From JBJMHZ01 sp045807125 (GTDB lineage Bacteria; Actinomycetota; Actinomycetes; JAWWOL01), in contig JBJMHZ010000042.1 in the NCBI GenBank assembly GCA_045807125.1, positions 124,001 to 188,000 of the forward strand: a stretch of 64,000 bases of DNA, in the 5' to 3' direction. Position 1 is the stretch's first letter. Each line of letters begins with the position of its first letter. Below, piece by piece: positions 57,299-64,000 of this stretch. The notes under the pieces were generated by a model. The model saw only the letters and a list, made by a program, of their open reading frames with translations, searched no databases and was not told the origin of the DNA. A program made the position numbers and the translations under genes.

Positions 57299-58183
57299 TC
57301 AACTCCAGGCGCTGGCCGCGGTCAGGTCGACGCGCCCGCTGCCGGTGCCGGTGACGGCCAGCTGCGAGACGCCGGGCGGGATGAAGAACCAGGTGGAGCC
57401 GCGGGCGACGCGGCCCTCGTACTCGGCGCCGTCGACGGTGACGAGTCCGTTGAGGGCGTCGATGGCTGCCTGCCGGCCGGGCGGGACCGCGAAGTCGAAC
57501 GCGACGTACCGCTCCCCGAGCCGGATCGCCCAGCCCGCGTCGATCGGGCCCGTCCCGACGGCGGTCCAGGGGGCGTCGATGTCCCCCTCATTGGTCACAG
57601 TGAGGAACCCGGCGGGCGACCGCTCGCCGAGCACCAGCGGGACCGTCCACGGCACGAGCGCCCCGCCGCCGTGCGGGTCCGGCAGGGTCGTGCGCACCGT
57701 CTGCGCGACGGTGGCGTAGCGGCGCGGGTCGGGCGCCTCGACGACGCACGACCACGTCGCGATCCGGTCCGTCTCCAACCGGACGGCGAGCCGGCCGATC
57801 CGCTTGACCTGGGCTCGCTTCGGGGTGGGCTCAGCGACGGTCAGCGTGACGAGCCGGTCGACCGGGATCGAGCGCGACAGGGTCGCGCGCGCCGCCTCGA
57901 GCGCCTCCGGGGTGGGCGCGACGATCGCCCCGCCGAGCATCGTGATGGCCTTTGCGGCGAAGTACCGAGGTGCGTCCCAAGCGCCGTGCGCGTTCGGCCG
58001 CGGCACCGAGTCGCCGGTCGTGTCCGCGCCCCACCAGCCGTCCAGGTCAGCGACGGACCAGGCGACGCCGTCGGGGTCGATCGCGTTGAGGGTGAGCGAG
58101 TCGATGACGACCTGCATGCCGGCCAGCGGGCCGGCGGGGCGGATGCCCGGCTGGGGTGGAGCGACGACGCCGGGGATCGGCAT
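57299..58183 (-). CDS. Distal tail (Dit-like) protein
   Basis: The 294 aa protein lies directly after the tape measure gene, where the distal tail protein is expected in siphoviruses. Segments are DSLTLNAIDPDGVAWSVADL, GWWGADTTGDSVPRPNAHGA, RYFAAKAITMLGGAIVAPTP, and an end with TWFFIPPGVSQLAVTGTGSG. These fit a phage tail domain of the Dit type: an N-terminal hexamer-forming belt and a C-terminal jelly roll. Start: ATG 58183. Confidence 0.75.
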   Translation of the reverse strand: MPIPGVVAPPQPGIRPAGPLAGMQVVIDSLTLNAIDPDGVAWSVADLDGWWGADTTGDSVPRPNAHGAWDAPRYFAAKAITMLGGAIVAPTPEALEAARATLSRSIPVDRLVTLTVAEPTPKRAQVKRIGRLAVRLETDRIATWSCVVEAPDPRRYATVAQTVRTTLPDPHGGGALVPWTVPLVLGERSPAGFLTVTNEGDIDAPWTAVGTGPIDAGWAIRLGERYVAFDFAVPPGRQAAIDALNGLVTVDGAEYEGRVARGSTWFFIPPGVSQLAVTGTGSGRVDLTAASAWS

Positions 58184-58186
58184 GGC

Positions 58187-60895
58187 TCACCCCAATGCTG
58201 AGCGGAGGGCGTGGGCCGCGTCGTGCGCCCACAGGGCGGTCTGCGTCGAGCTGGGGTCGCCGATGATCTGCGTCGGGACGGTGACCTGGGTGCCCTTCAG
58301 GTGCGGGCCGAGCGCCGCCACGAGCTGCCCATAGTCGCCGCCCATGCCGGCGGGGGCGTGCCGGCCCGGGTCGAACGGCGCCAGCCGGAGCCGGTCGTTC
58401 GCGATGATCCGGCCGGAGGACGGGGCGGTGAACAGCTCTGGGCCGCGCTCGCCCACCAGGTAGGTGGAGCCGCCCTCGACGTCGCCGCCGCCGGCGCGGT
58501 GGCCGCGCACGACGCCCTGCCGCACGTCGCCGTACTGGGTGACCCGGATCGCGACGTCCTTGTGGTTGGGCAGGTTGATGAGCGCGGCGCGCAGCCGGCT
58601 GACGCCGTCCAGGGCCAGGCCGAGGCCGGGGGTCTCGACCTGGGTCTTGACGTCGGCGGGGAACAGCCCGAACTGGTGGGCGAGGTTGCGGGCCTGCCCG
58701 CGGGTGAGACCCATCTGGGTGGCGAGGCCGATGAAGGACCGGTAGGCGTCGCGGGCCCGGGCGATGATCTCGTCCGCCGGACGCCGCTGGTCGAGCATCG
58801 ACTTGGTGACCTGGTGGGCGTTGTCGCGGACGGCGATGAGCGCCTGCGCGAGGTTGCGCTGCGCGGCGCTGTTCACGACGAGCTGGCCGTGGTGCAAGGT
58901 CAGCTTCGCGCCGTTGTCCTTGATCGCCTTCGTCGCGTCGTCGATGGCAGCCTGGTAGTCGATCTCCGCCTTGGTCGCGTCGACCGCGAGCTGACCGAGC
59001 TCCTTGAGCCGGTCCTCGACGTCGCCGAGCGCCTTGGCCTGTTCCTGGAGCTGCTGGTTGGCCCCGCCGGTGGCGTCGCCGAGCGCCTTCTGCTGCTCGC
59101 CGGCCCCTTTCACGGCGGCGGCGTACATCGGCAGCTGGCTCATCAGCTGCCCCATGGTGACGCCCTGCTTCTTCGCCTGGTCGGAGATGGTGGCGAAGGC
59201 GGCCGCGGCCTCTCGGGTCTTGCCGTCGGAGACGAGCTCGGCGAGCCCGGCGTCGATGCTCTTGAAGAACCGGCGCGCGGCGTTGACCTGGTCGTCTCCC
59301 CAGGGCAGCGCCCCGCCGAGGCTGCCGATCTTGTTCAGGCCTGCGGTGATGTTCTCCCATGCGGAGCGGTCGAACACGGAGTGCAGGGCGTCGTGCAGGC
59401 TCGTCGCGTGGGCGCCGAGGTCGTCCATCGCCGAGTCGGTGACCTTGCCGGACCGGGCGATCTGCTCCAGGGTCGCGGCGGCCTTCGGGCCGTCCTTGAC
59501 GGTGTCGCCGATCCACTTCCGGAAGGCGGTGGACCCGACGTCGGCGGCAGCGACCGTCGCGGTCACGACACCTATCGCGAGGCCCACTTTGCCGATCCCG
59601 GCCGCCGAGATGCGCCCGGCGATGCCCATCTCCTCGAGCGACTTGTTGAACGCGACGATCCTGGGAATCGCGGTGATGACGGCGCCGCCGAGCAGAGCGG
59701 TCGCCGCGGTCGCAGCGCCGAGGCCGAGCGCCGCATGCTGCACCAGCGCCGGCATCTCGCCGAACACGTGCAGCGCCGTGGTCCCCGATCGGGTGATCTC
59801 GCGCAGGGCCCCGTTCGCCCCCGACCCGCTCTCGATCAGGTCGTTCTCGAACGCGGCGCGCAGCTTGCTCAGGTCGCCCTTGAGGTTGTCCATCTTCCCG
59901 GCGGCCTGGTGCGCGGCGAACCCTGCGTCGTTGACGTTGCGAATCCAGCCCGCGATCCCCGCCGCGCCCTCCTGGTAGAGGACGTTCGCGCCCTGGATGG
60001 CGTGGGCGCCGAAGATGACCGCGAGGGCGTTGTCCCGCTCCGCCTGGGTCAGGCCACTGAGCTTGTCGTGGAGCTGCCCGGCGAGCTTGGTGATCCCGAC
60101 GAACTTCCCGGCCGTGTCGTAGGTGTGCAGCCCGAGCTGCTGCATCAGCCCGGCGGCCTGCTGGCTGGGGCTGGTCAGCTGGAGGAGCATCTGCCGCATC
60201 GTGGTGCCGGCGCTCGAGCCGAGCAGGCCGGCTTGCGCGAACGCGGCCAGGGTGCCGACGGTGTCCTCGATCGACAGCCCGAACTGCGCGGCGACAAGGC
60301 CGCCGGACTTCAGCGCATAGGACAGGTCCCCGACGCCGCCGAGCGCCTTGTCCGCTCCGGCGGCGAGCAGATCGGCGATGTGTGGCACGTCCTTGCCGGC
60401 CAGCTTGAACTGGGTCATCGCGATCGCCGCGGTCTCGGTGGCGTCCGCGACATCGACCTGACCGGCCGCCGCGAGGTCGAGCGCCCCCTTCAGGGCGCCG
60501 CCCATGATGTCCTTGACGGACACGCCGGCCTTGACCAGCTCCGTCTCCGCCTCGGCGGTCTCCTTGGCGGAGAAGCCGATCCCCTGCCCGAGGTGCAGCG
60601 CCGCGTCGCGCAGCTGGTGCATCTCGTCGGCGGTGGCGTGGGAGAGGGTCTGGACCTGCGACATCTGCGCGTCGAAGTCCATCATCGACTTCACGGCGAG
60701 GCCGACGCCGACGGCCATCAGCGCGCCGCCCACCTCGAGCCCGTGCCCGACCTCGGTCCAGGCCTGCTTGTGCTTGACGGCGTCCTTCTGCACCTTGCCG
60801 GCGAAGTCGCTCGTGGCTTTCGAGGCGGCCCCGAGCTTCGCCATGTAGTCGCCGACCTCGGCGCGCAGCCGGACGGAAACGGTGCGAACGGCCAC
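58187..60895 (-). CDS. Tail tape measure protein
   Basis: The 902 aa protein sets tail length and passes into the host at injection. The N-terminus (VRTVSVRLRAEVGDYMAKLG) and the TP901-like core (residues about 90-330: LVKAGVSVKDIMGGALKGAL, LLGSSAGTTMRQMLLQLTSP, YDTAGKFVGITKLAGQLHDK) are typical. A helical, partly hydrophobic middle and a C-terminal GGDVEGGSTYLVGERGPELF segment complete it. GTG 60895. It is the largest gene of the module. Confidence 0.92.
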   Translation of the reverse strand: MAVRTVSVRLRAEVGDYMAKLGAASKATSDFAGKVQKDAVKHKQAWTEVGHGLEVGGALMAVGVGLAVKSMMDFDAQMSQVQTLSHATADEMHQLRDAALHLGQGIGFSAKETAEAETELVKAGVSVKDIMGGALKGALDLAAAGQVDVADATETAAIAMTQFKLAGKDVPHIADLLAAGADKALGGVGDLSYALKSGGLVAAQFGLSIEDTVGTLAAFAQAGLLGSSAGTTMRQMLLQLTSPSQQAAGLMQQLGLHTYDTAGKFVGITKLAGQLHDKLSGLTQAERDNALAVIFGAHAIQGANVLYQEGAAGIAGWIRNVNDAGFAAHQAAGKMDNLKGDLSKLRAAFENDLIESGSGANGALREITRSGTTALHVFGEMPALVQHAALGLGAATAATALLGGAVITAIPRIVAFNKSLEEMGIAGRISAAGIGKVGLAIGVVTATVAAADVGSTAFRKWIGDTVKDGPKAAATLEQIARSGKVTDSAMDDLGAHATSLHDALHSVFDRSAWENITAGLNKIGSLGGALPWGDDQVNAARRFFKSIDAGLAELVSDGKTREAAAAFATISDQAKKQGVTMGQLMSQLPMYAAAVKGAGEQQKALGDATGGANQQLQEQAKALGDVEDRLKELGQLAVDATKAEIDYQAAIDDATKAIKDNGAKLTLHHGQLVVNSAAQRNLAQALIAVRDNAHQVTKSMLDQRRPADEIIARARDAYRSFIGLATQMGLTRGQARNLAHQFGLFPADVKTQVETPGLGLALDGVSRLRAALINLPNHKDVAIRVTQYGDVRQGVVRGHRAGGGDVEGGSTYLVGERGPELFTAPSSGRIIANDRLRLAPFDPGRHAPAGMGGDYGQLVAALGPHLKGTQVTVPTQIIGDPSSTQTALWAHDAAHALRSALG

Positions 60896-60919
60896 GCCGT
60901 CTCCCTCCGGTGATCGCGA

Positions 60920-61255
60920 TCAGCGCCTCTTGACGCGCCAGCGCCGCAGCCAGGGCCGGGGCGCGTTCGTGTGCGCCTCGGCGGCGATCGCGATCGCGTC
61001 GCAGGCGTGGCAGCGGCCCGCGCTCTCGGCGTCGTAGCGGCCATCCGAGTCGGCGGCCATGGACTCGGACAGCGGCTCGCCGCAACCCGGGCACTCGTCC
61101 GCCTCCACCTCCGCGAGGGCCAGAGCGGTCTGCTGCTGCTCGGCGTCCCACTCCGGCTCCACGGCCGTGACCGACCGAAGCAGGCAGCCCTGCTCGTCGT
61201 AGTGGTAGGTCGTGACGGTGCGGGGCTCCCAGCCGGCGAACCGGCGGGGGCTCAC
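60920..61255 (-). CDS. Zinc-ribbon protein in the tail-assembly position
   Basis: The 111 aa protein has two Cys pairs (ADECPGCGEPLSES and AGRCHACDAIA), a likely zinc ribbon, and a basic end (RPWLRRWRVKRR). It is coupled to the upstream tail-assembly gene by a GTGA overlap and precedes the tape measure by 24 bp. That is the slot of the second tail-assembly chaperone, usually made by frameshifting. A chaperone role is inferred from position; the zinc site is the odd feature. Confidence 0.65.
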   Translation of the reverse strand: MSPRRFAGWEPRTVTTYHYDEQGCLLRSVTAVEPEWDAEQQQTALALAEVEADECPGCGEPLSESMAADSDGRYDAESAGRCHACDAIAIAAEAHTNAPRPWLRRWRVKRR

Positions 61256-61818
61256 CCCCCAGGCGCGGGCTGCTGCGAGCTCTCGGCGTAGGCCGCTATC
61301 ACGGCGGATGCGGCGCGTGAGCGAGGGGGGACGACATCACGGCGGTTCAACGCCCAGGCCGCGTCGGTGAGCCGGTCGTACTGCCCGTCGGTGAGTACCG
61401 GGGCGAGCTTCGCCCACCGGGCGTCGTCCAGCTGCGGATCGATGACCGAGTCGCGGATCAGCGCGTCCCAGAACGTGTCGTTGTTGAGCCCGAGGGCCGC
61501 GTCCTCCTTGACGCCGTCGCGCGGCGGGTGCTTCGCGACGAACGCGCGCCAGTCAGGCCGCGGCATGGCGCGGAGCGTGAAGGTCACCGTCGCGGCCGTC
61601 ATCTCGCCGCTGAGGGCCTCGATCTGCTCAGCGATGCGCCGAGCGTCGGCGCCGCTGGCGAGGCTGTCACTGCCGCCCTGGCGCTGCCCGTCGGCGAGCT
61701 GCCGCTCCGCGAGCTCGAAGCGGGCTTGCAGGTCCCCGCGCAGGCAGATCGGGACGGTGGTCGTCGGGAGGGCCGCTTCGTTCAGGAGCGCGTCGAGGTC
61801 GAGGTCGGGCTGCGTCAT
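61252..61818 (-). CDS. Tail assembly chaperone-like protein
   Basis: The 188 aa protein is acidic and helical (TQPDLDLDALLNEAALPTTT, RFELAERQLADGQRQGGS) with a C-terminal part FVAKHPPRDGVKEDAALGLN, NDTFWDALIRDSVIDPQLDD and WAKLAPVLTDGQYDRLTDAA. This matches the first tail-assembly chaperone (gpG-like) of actinophages, between the tail tube and the tape measure. ATG 61818; the long frame upstream is not coding. Confidence 0.78.
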   Translation of the reverse strand: MTQPDLDLDALLNEAALPTTTVPICLRGDLQARFELAERQLADGQRQGGSDSLASGADARRIAEQIEALSGEMTAATVTFTLRAMPRPDWRAFVAKHPPRDGVKEDAALGLNNDTFWDALIRDSVIDPQLDDARWAKLAPVLTDGQYDRLTDAAWALNRRDVVPPRSRAASAVIAAYAESSQQPAPGG

Positions 61819-61910
61819 GGGTGTGTGTGTCTCCTGGTCTCCTGGCTCTCTGGCCGTGCGCGGGGCTCCGGCCGGCCAGGAAACCGGAGCCCCGCGGTCT
61901 ATGAGGAGCG

Positions 61911-62393
61911 TCAGGCCGCGACGACGGCGTCCAGCTTCGGCTCGTCGGTGAGGAACACCGGCACGTCGTAGCGCTGCACCGAGTTCGCCTCCGGGTCGAG
62001 ATCCTTGCGGGTGCCGCATTGCGATGGGTAGACGGCCACCTTGTTCGCCGCCGCGTAGGCGGTGTCGGCGTCGACGCCGCGGCGGATGACGATGAACCCG
62101 GTCGTGCCGCGCACCAGCGTCGTGAACGTGGTGTCGCTGCCGGGCTGCTTCTTCAGCCGCAGCGCTTGGCCGCTGAACGACGCCCTGCCCGGCGCAGCGG
62201 TGTTGAACGTGGACGCGAGCGCGCTCGTGTCGACCGCCGCGGTGTCGGGCTGGAAGCCCTGCAAGCCGTCCGCAGTGAGGATGTGCGAGAGGTTCATGCC
62301 GGCGGTGAGCTCCGCCACGGTGGGCGCGCCGAGGTTCGCGATGGTCGGCACCCAGTCGACCCGGGTGTTGCCGTCGACGAGGACGTGAGCCAT
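61911..62393 (-). CDS. Major tail (tube) protein
   Basis: The 160 aa protein begins AHVLVDGNTRVDWVPTIANL and continues GAPTVAELTAGMNLSHILTA, then a beta-rich body (ASFSGQALRLKKQPGSDTTF, TTLVRGTTGFIVIRRGVDAD) and VPVFLTDEPKLDAVVAA. The content and the position between connector and chaperone genes fit a siphovirus tail tube protein, though it is short. Start: ATG 62393. Confidence 0.78.
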   Translation of the reverse strand: MAHVLVDGNTRVDWVPTIANLGAPTVAELTAGMNLSHILTADGLQGFQPDTAAVDTSALASTFNTAAPGRASFSGQALRLKKQPGSDTTFTTLVRGTTGFIVIRRGVDADTAYAAANKVAVYPSQCGTRKDLDPEANSVQRYDVPVFLTDEPKLDAVVAA

Positions 62394-62456
62394 GGTTCCA
62401 CTCCCTGCGAGGGGTCGGGATGGGGGGCCGGGCGATCGCCGGAGAAGATGCCGCGG

Positions 62457-62738
62457 TTACTCGCCGAGGATGGTCTTGCGCTTCTGACCGGCGCGCTCGG
62501 CAGCGATGACGCGCTGCCGCTCCTCGTCGCTCGCCGACTCCAGGTAGGCCTGCACCTCGGCCACGCTGTAGCGGGCGGGGTCGAACAGGGCGGGGTCGAA
62601 CAGGGCGGGGTCCGGGGGCGGCGCGTCCGTGGCGGGCGCCCAGCCCTTTTCCTTCCACAGCGGCACCGCTTGCACCGGGAAGTCGGCGCGACCGCCGGTG
62701 ACGTCGTGGACGAGAGTGACGAACTCGGTGCGTGCCAT
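62457..62738 (-). CDS. Small phage protein before the tail tube gene (93 aa)
   Basis: The product starts ARTEFVTLVHDVTGGRADFP and contains a short internal repeat (DPALFDPALFDPARY) and a charged helical end (SASDEERQRVIAAERAGQKR). Similar small proteins sit in the head-tail region of actinophages. ATG 62738 has GAGGAG 9 bp upstream, which rejects the longer reading. Function unknown. Confidence 0.65.
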   Translation of the reverse strand: MARTEFVTLVHDVTGGRADFPVQAVPLWKEKGWAPATDAPPPDPALFDPALFDPARYSVAEVQAYLESASDEERQRVIAAERAGQKRKTILGE

Positions 62739-62754
62739 GGCGGAAGCTCCTCGC

Positions 62755-63162
62755 TCAGGCGGGGACGGACGAGAGGCGGTAGATGTCAACGCCGTACATC
62801 ACGGAGGGCTGCACGTCGTCGTCGCGGCGCGCCGGCTGGGAGTCATGCAGCCGGATCGGCCAGCAGTCGCGGCCTTCGATGTCGGGGGCGACGTCGAGCA
62901 GGACGGCGCGCAGCGCGGCCCGGACCGCGTCGACCTGGTTGCGGTCCTCCCCGACGGCGGTGATCTGCGCGGTGACGTCCATCCGCTCGGTGCGCATGGT
63001 GAGCGACAGGAACTCGCCGGGCATGCCGAGGTCGACGTGCAGCACGCCGTAGGGCAGCGATGCGCCCGATGCGACCTTGCCGTCGTGCAGGTCGAGCGGA
63101 GGCTGCACCGTGGCGGCCCGGGCGAGCAGCCAGTCGGCGTACGGGTTGTCGGTCACCACCAC
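62755..63162 (-). CDS. Tail terminator/completion-like protein (135 aa)
   Basis: The protein reads VVTDNPYADWLLARAATVQP, then ASLPYGVLHVDLGMPGEFLS, then VTAQITAVGEDRNQVDAVRA and ends VMYGVDIYRLSSVPA. The mix of beta strands with a central helix and its order after the HK97-gp10-like gene fit a tail terminator or completion protein. The GTG start lies inside the end of the upstream gene, a 10-bp overlap. Confidence 0.65.
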   Translation of the reverse strand: MVVTDNPYADWLLARAATVQPPLDLHDGKVASGASLPYGVLHVDLGMPGEFLSLTMRTERMDVTAQITAVGEDRNQVDAVRAALRAVLLDVAPDIEGRDCWPIRLHDSQPARRDDDVQPSVMYGVDIYRLSSVPA

Positions 63163-63557
63163 CGCCCGACGGCGTCGGCGGTGGCCCGCTCGAACTCGGG
63201 CCCCTCGCGGTCCAGGGACGGGCCAAGGTGCGCGTCGGGGGCGTTGTTGCTGGTGCCGTACTCGAGGATGTTGCCCAGCGCGCCCTGCGGCTTGTCCTTG
63301 TCCGGGCCGATCTCCGCCTCAATGACGCCGGTGCGCAGCACGTCGCCCGGGGTGCCGTGGACGTCGAACCCGATGCTGGCCGGGTACTGCCTGACGTGCG
63401 GGCCGATGCCCCGCGCGATCGCGGCCGCGTCGTCCTTGACGTGGGCCGCGCTGGCCTTGACTGCGACGTACGCGGCGGCGCCGCTGCGCGGCCCGACCCG
63501 GCCGAGGTCAGCGGCCAGCTTGTTCAGCTCAGAGGCGTCCCACGAGACGGTGGTCAC
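63153..63557 (-). CDS. HK97 gp10-like head-tail connector
   Basis: The 134 aa protein starts VTTVSWDASELNKLAADLGR and contains VGPRSGAAAYVAVKASAAHV, then GDVLRTGVIEAEIGPDKDKP and QGALGNILEYGTSNNAPDAH. The ILEYGTSNNAP segment is typical of the HK97 gp10 family, which links head completion to tail assembly. The GTG start overlaps the upstream stop (GTGA). Confidence 0.82.
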   Translation of the reverse strand: MTTVSWDASELNKLAADLGRVGPRSGAAAYVAVKASAAHVKDDAAAIARGIGPHVRQYPASIGFDVHGTPGDVLRTGVIEAEIGPDKDKPQGALGNILEYGTSNNAPDAHLGPSLDREGPEFERATADAVGRWW

Positions 63558-63979
63558 GACTGCTCCTCGCACGTGAGCCGCCGGGCGGTGGCGTAGGTCT
63601 TGGCGAGGACGTCGCGGACGACCAGCTTCCGGCCCACCAGCTCGGGGTCGCCGGTCACCGAGTCGACCGCGGTCATGGTGACGATGTCGCCGACGCTGAC
63701 GCCCAGGGCGGTGATGGGCAGCTTGACGACGTGCGCCTTCTCGATGACCAGCCGCTCGCCGGCCTCGAGGTCGCGTGGCCGCTGCGTCTGCGCCTGCACT
63801 TGGCACTTCGCACCCGCCCCGGCCTCGTCCGGGTCGTCGTAGACCGTCGTGTAGGTCGGCACGTTCTTCCGCGTGGAAGGGTCGTACTCGGTGCCTGACT
63901 GCCGCTTCACGACGCACTTGTCGACCATCAGGCTCTCGGCGAGGCGCCGGCCGCGCAGGGTGGCCGCGGCGGCGCTCAC
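63554..63979 (-). CDS. DUF6093-type head-closure protein
   Basis: The 141 aa protein starts SAAAATLRGRRLAESLMVDK and continues CVVKRQSGTEYDPSTRKNVP, CQVQAQTQRPRDLEAGERLV and LVGRKLVVRDVLAKTYATAR. This is the DUF6093 pattern of actinophages, a small beta-barrel head-closure or connector protein. GTG 63979 overlaps the stop of the previous gene at the window edge. Confidence 0.78.
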   Translation of the reverse strand: MSAAAATLRGRRLAESLMVDKCVVKRQSGTEYDPSTRKNVPTYTTVYDDPDEAGAGAKCQVQAQTQRPRDLEAGERLVIEKAHVVKLPITALGVSVGDIVTMTAVDSVTGDPELVGRKLVVRDVLAKTYATARRLTCEEQS

Positions 63980-64000
63980 GTCTGCATCTCCACGACGTCG
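63976..64000 (-). CDS. C-terminal end of an upstream phage gene (partial)
   Basis: On the minus strand the last codons DVVEMQT and a TGA at 63976-63978 overlap the GTG start of the next gene. This matches the coupling seen throughout the module, so it is probably the end of the preceding head-tail gene. Only eight codons are visible. Confidence 0.4.

Noticed and set aside
58211..60913. 900-codon plus-strand frame opposite the tape measure gene
   Set aside because: The translation is Arg/Gly/Ala-rich low complexity, and the minus strand encodes a well-recognised tape measure protein.

Overview
The window comes from a high-GC Gram-positive actinobacterium. The evidence is the base composition, frequent GTG starts, ATGA/GTGA stop-start overlaps, a DDN-type F420-dependent reductase, two DUF1990 proteins, an MSMEG_6728-type protein and an actinophage-type prophage. 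The sequence alone does not fix a genus.

Bases 1-28.5 kb are ordinary chromosome. In order: the end of a DoxX membrane protein; ddl-murF (peptidoglycan D-Ala-D-Ala synthesis and attachment); an MBL-rhodanese protein; manA; a DivIVA-like coiled-coil protein diverging from a membrane protein with a discoidin-like end; an htrA-regulator-kinase operon resembling mycobacterial MprAB-PepD; gltA; a set of small-molecule enzymes and conserved hypothetical genes; a MarR-controlled DHA2 exporter with a perfect operator; a large secreted protein; a second MFS protein; SDR, cupin and DDN-type genes; a TetR gene with a 23-bp palindrome; a lipoprotein; and an MMPL transporter.

Bases 28.7-41.5 kb are an accessory island with heavy decay. 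It holds three intact XRE-HTH/TPR regulators (446, 452 and 533 aa) and debris of two more. Each intact regulator meets, 3' end to 3' end, a tiny gene on the opposite strand that was not called as an ORF. The three tiny genes encode 42-46 aa Sec-exported peptides that begin MRR, pass a LADG-like cleavage region and end in a Cys-Cys tail. This is the layout expected of a receptor plus secreted signalling peptide (RRNPP-like), and it is the main discovery candidate here. Between the modules lie four copies of the 3' half of a tRNA-Arg gene (two of them identical over 67 bp), paired TGCTACA repeats, a broken integrase, a broken IS481-like element, a twice-frameshifted secreted-protein gene, and a lower-GC two-gene cargo. 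The island looks like a site of repeated integration by related elements.

Bases 41.8-64 kb are the late part of a siphovirus-type prophage, nearly all on the minus strand. It starts next to a tRNA/tmRNA-like 3' end that may be its attachment site. Read in transcription order (right to left) it has head-tail connector genes, tail tube, tail-assembly genes, tape measure, distal tail, Gp37-like protein, several tail-tip proteins including one with a complete metallophosphoesterase domain, a membrane protein, GH25 lysin, a papain-like protein, a repeat-bearing tail protein and a holin-like protein. Three plus-strand genes interrupt this module as morons; two of them share a 42-bp upstream repeat. 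Terminase, portal, capsid and the phage integrase are outside the window.
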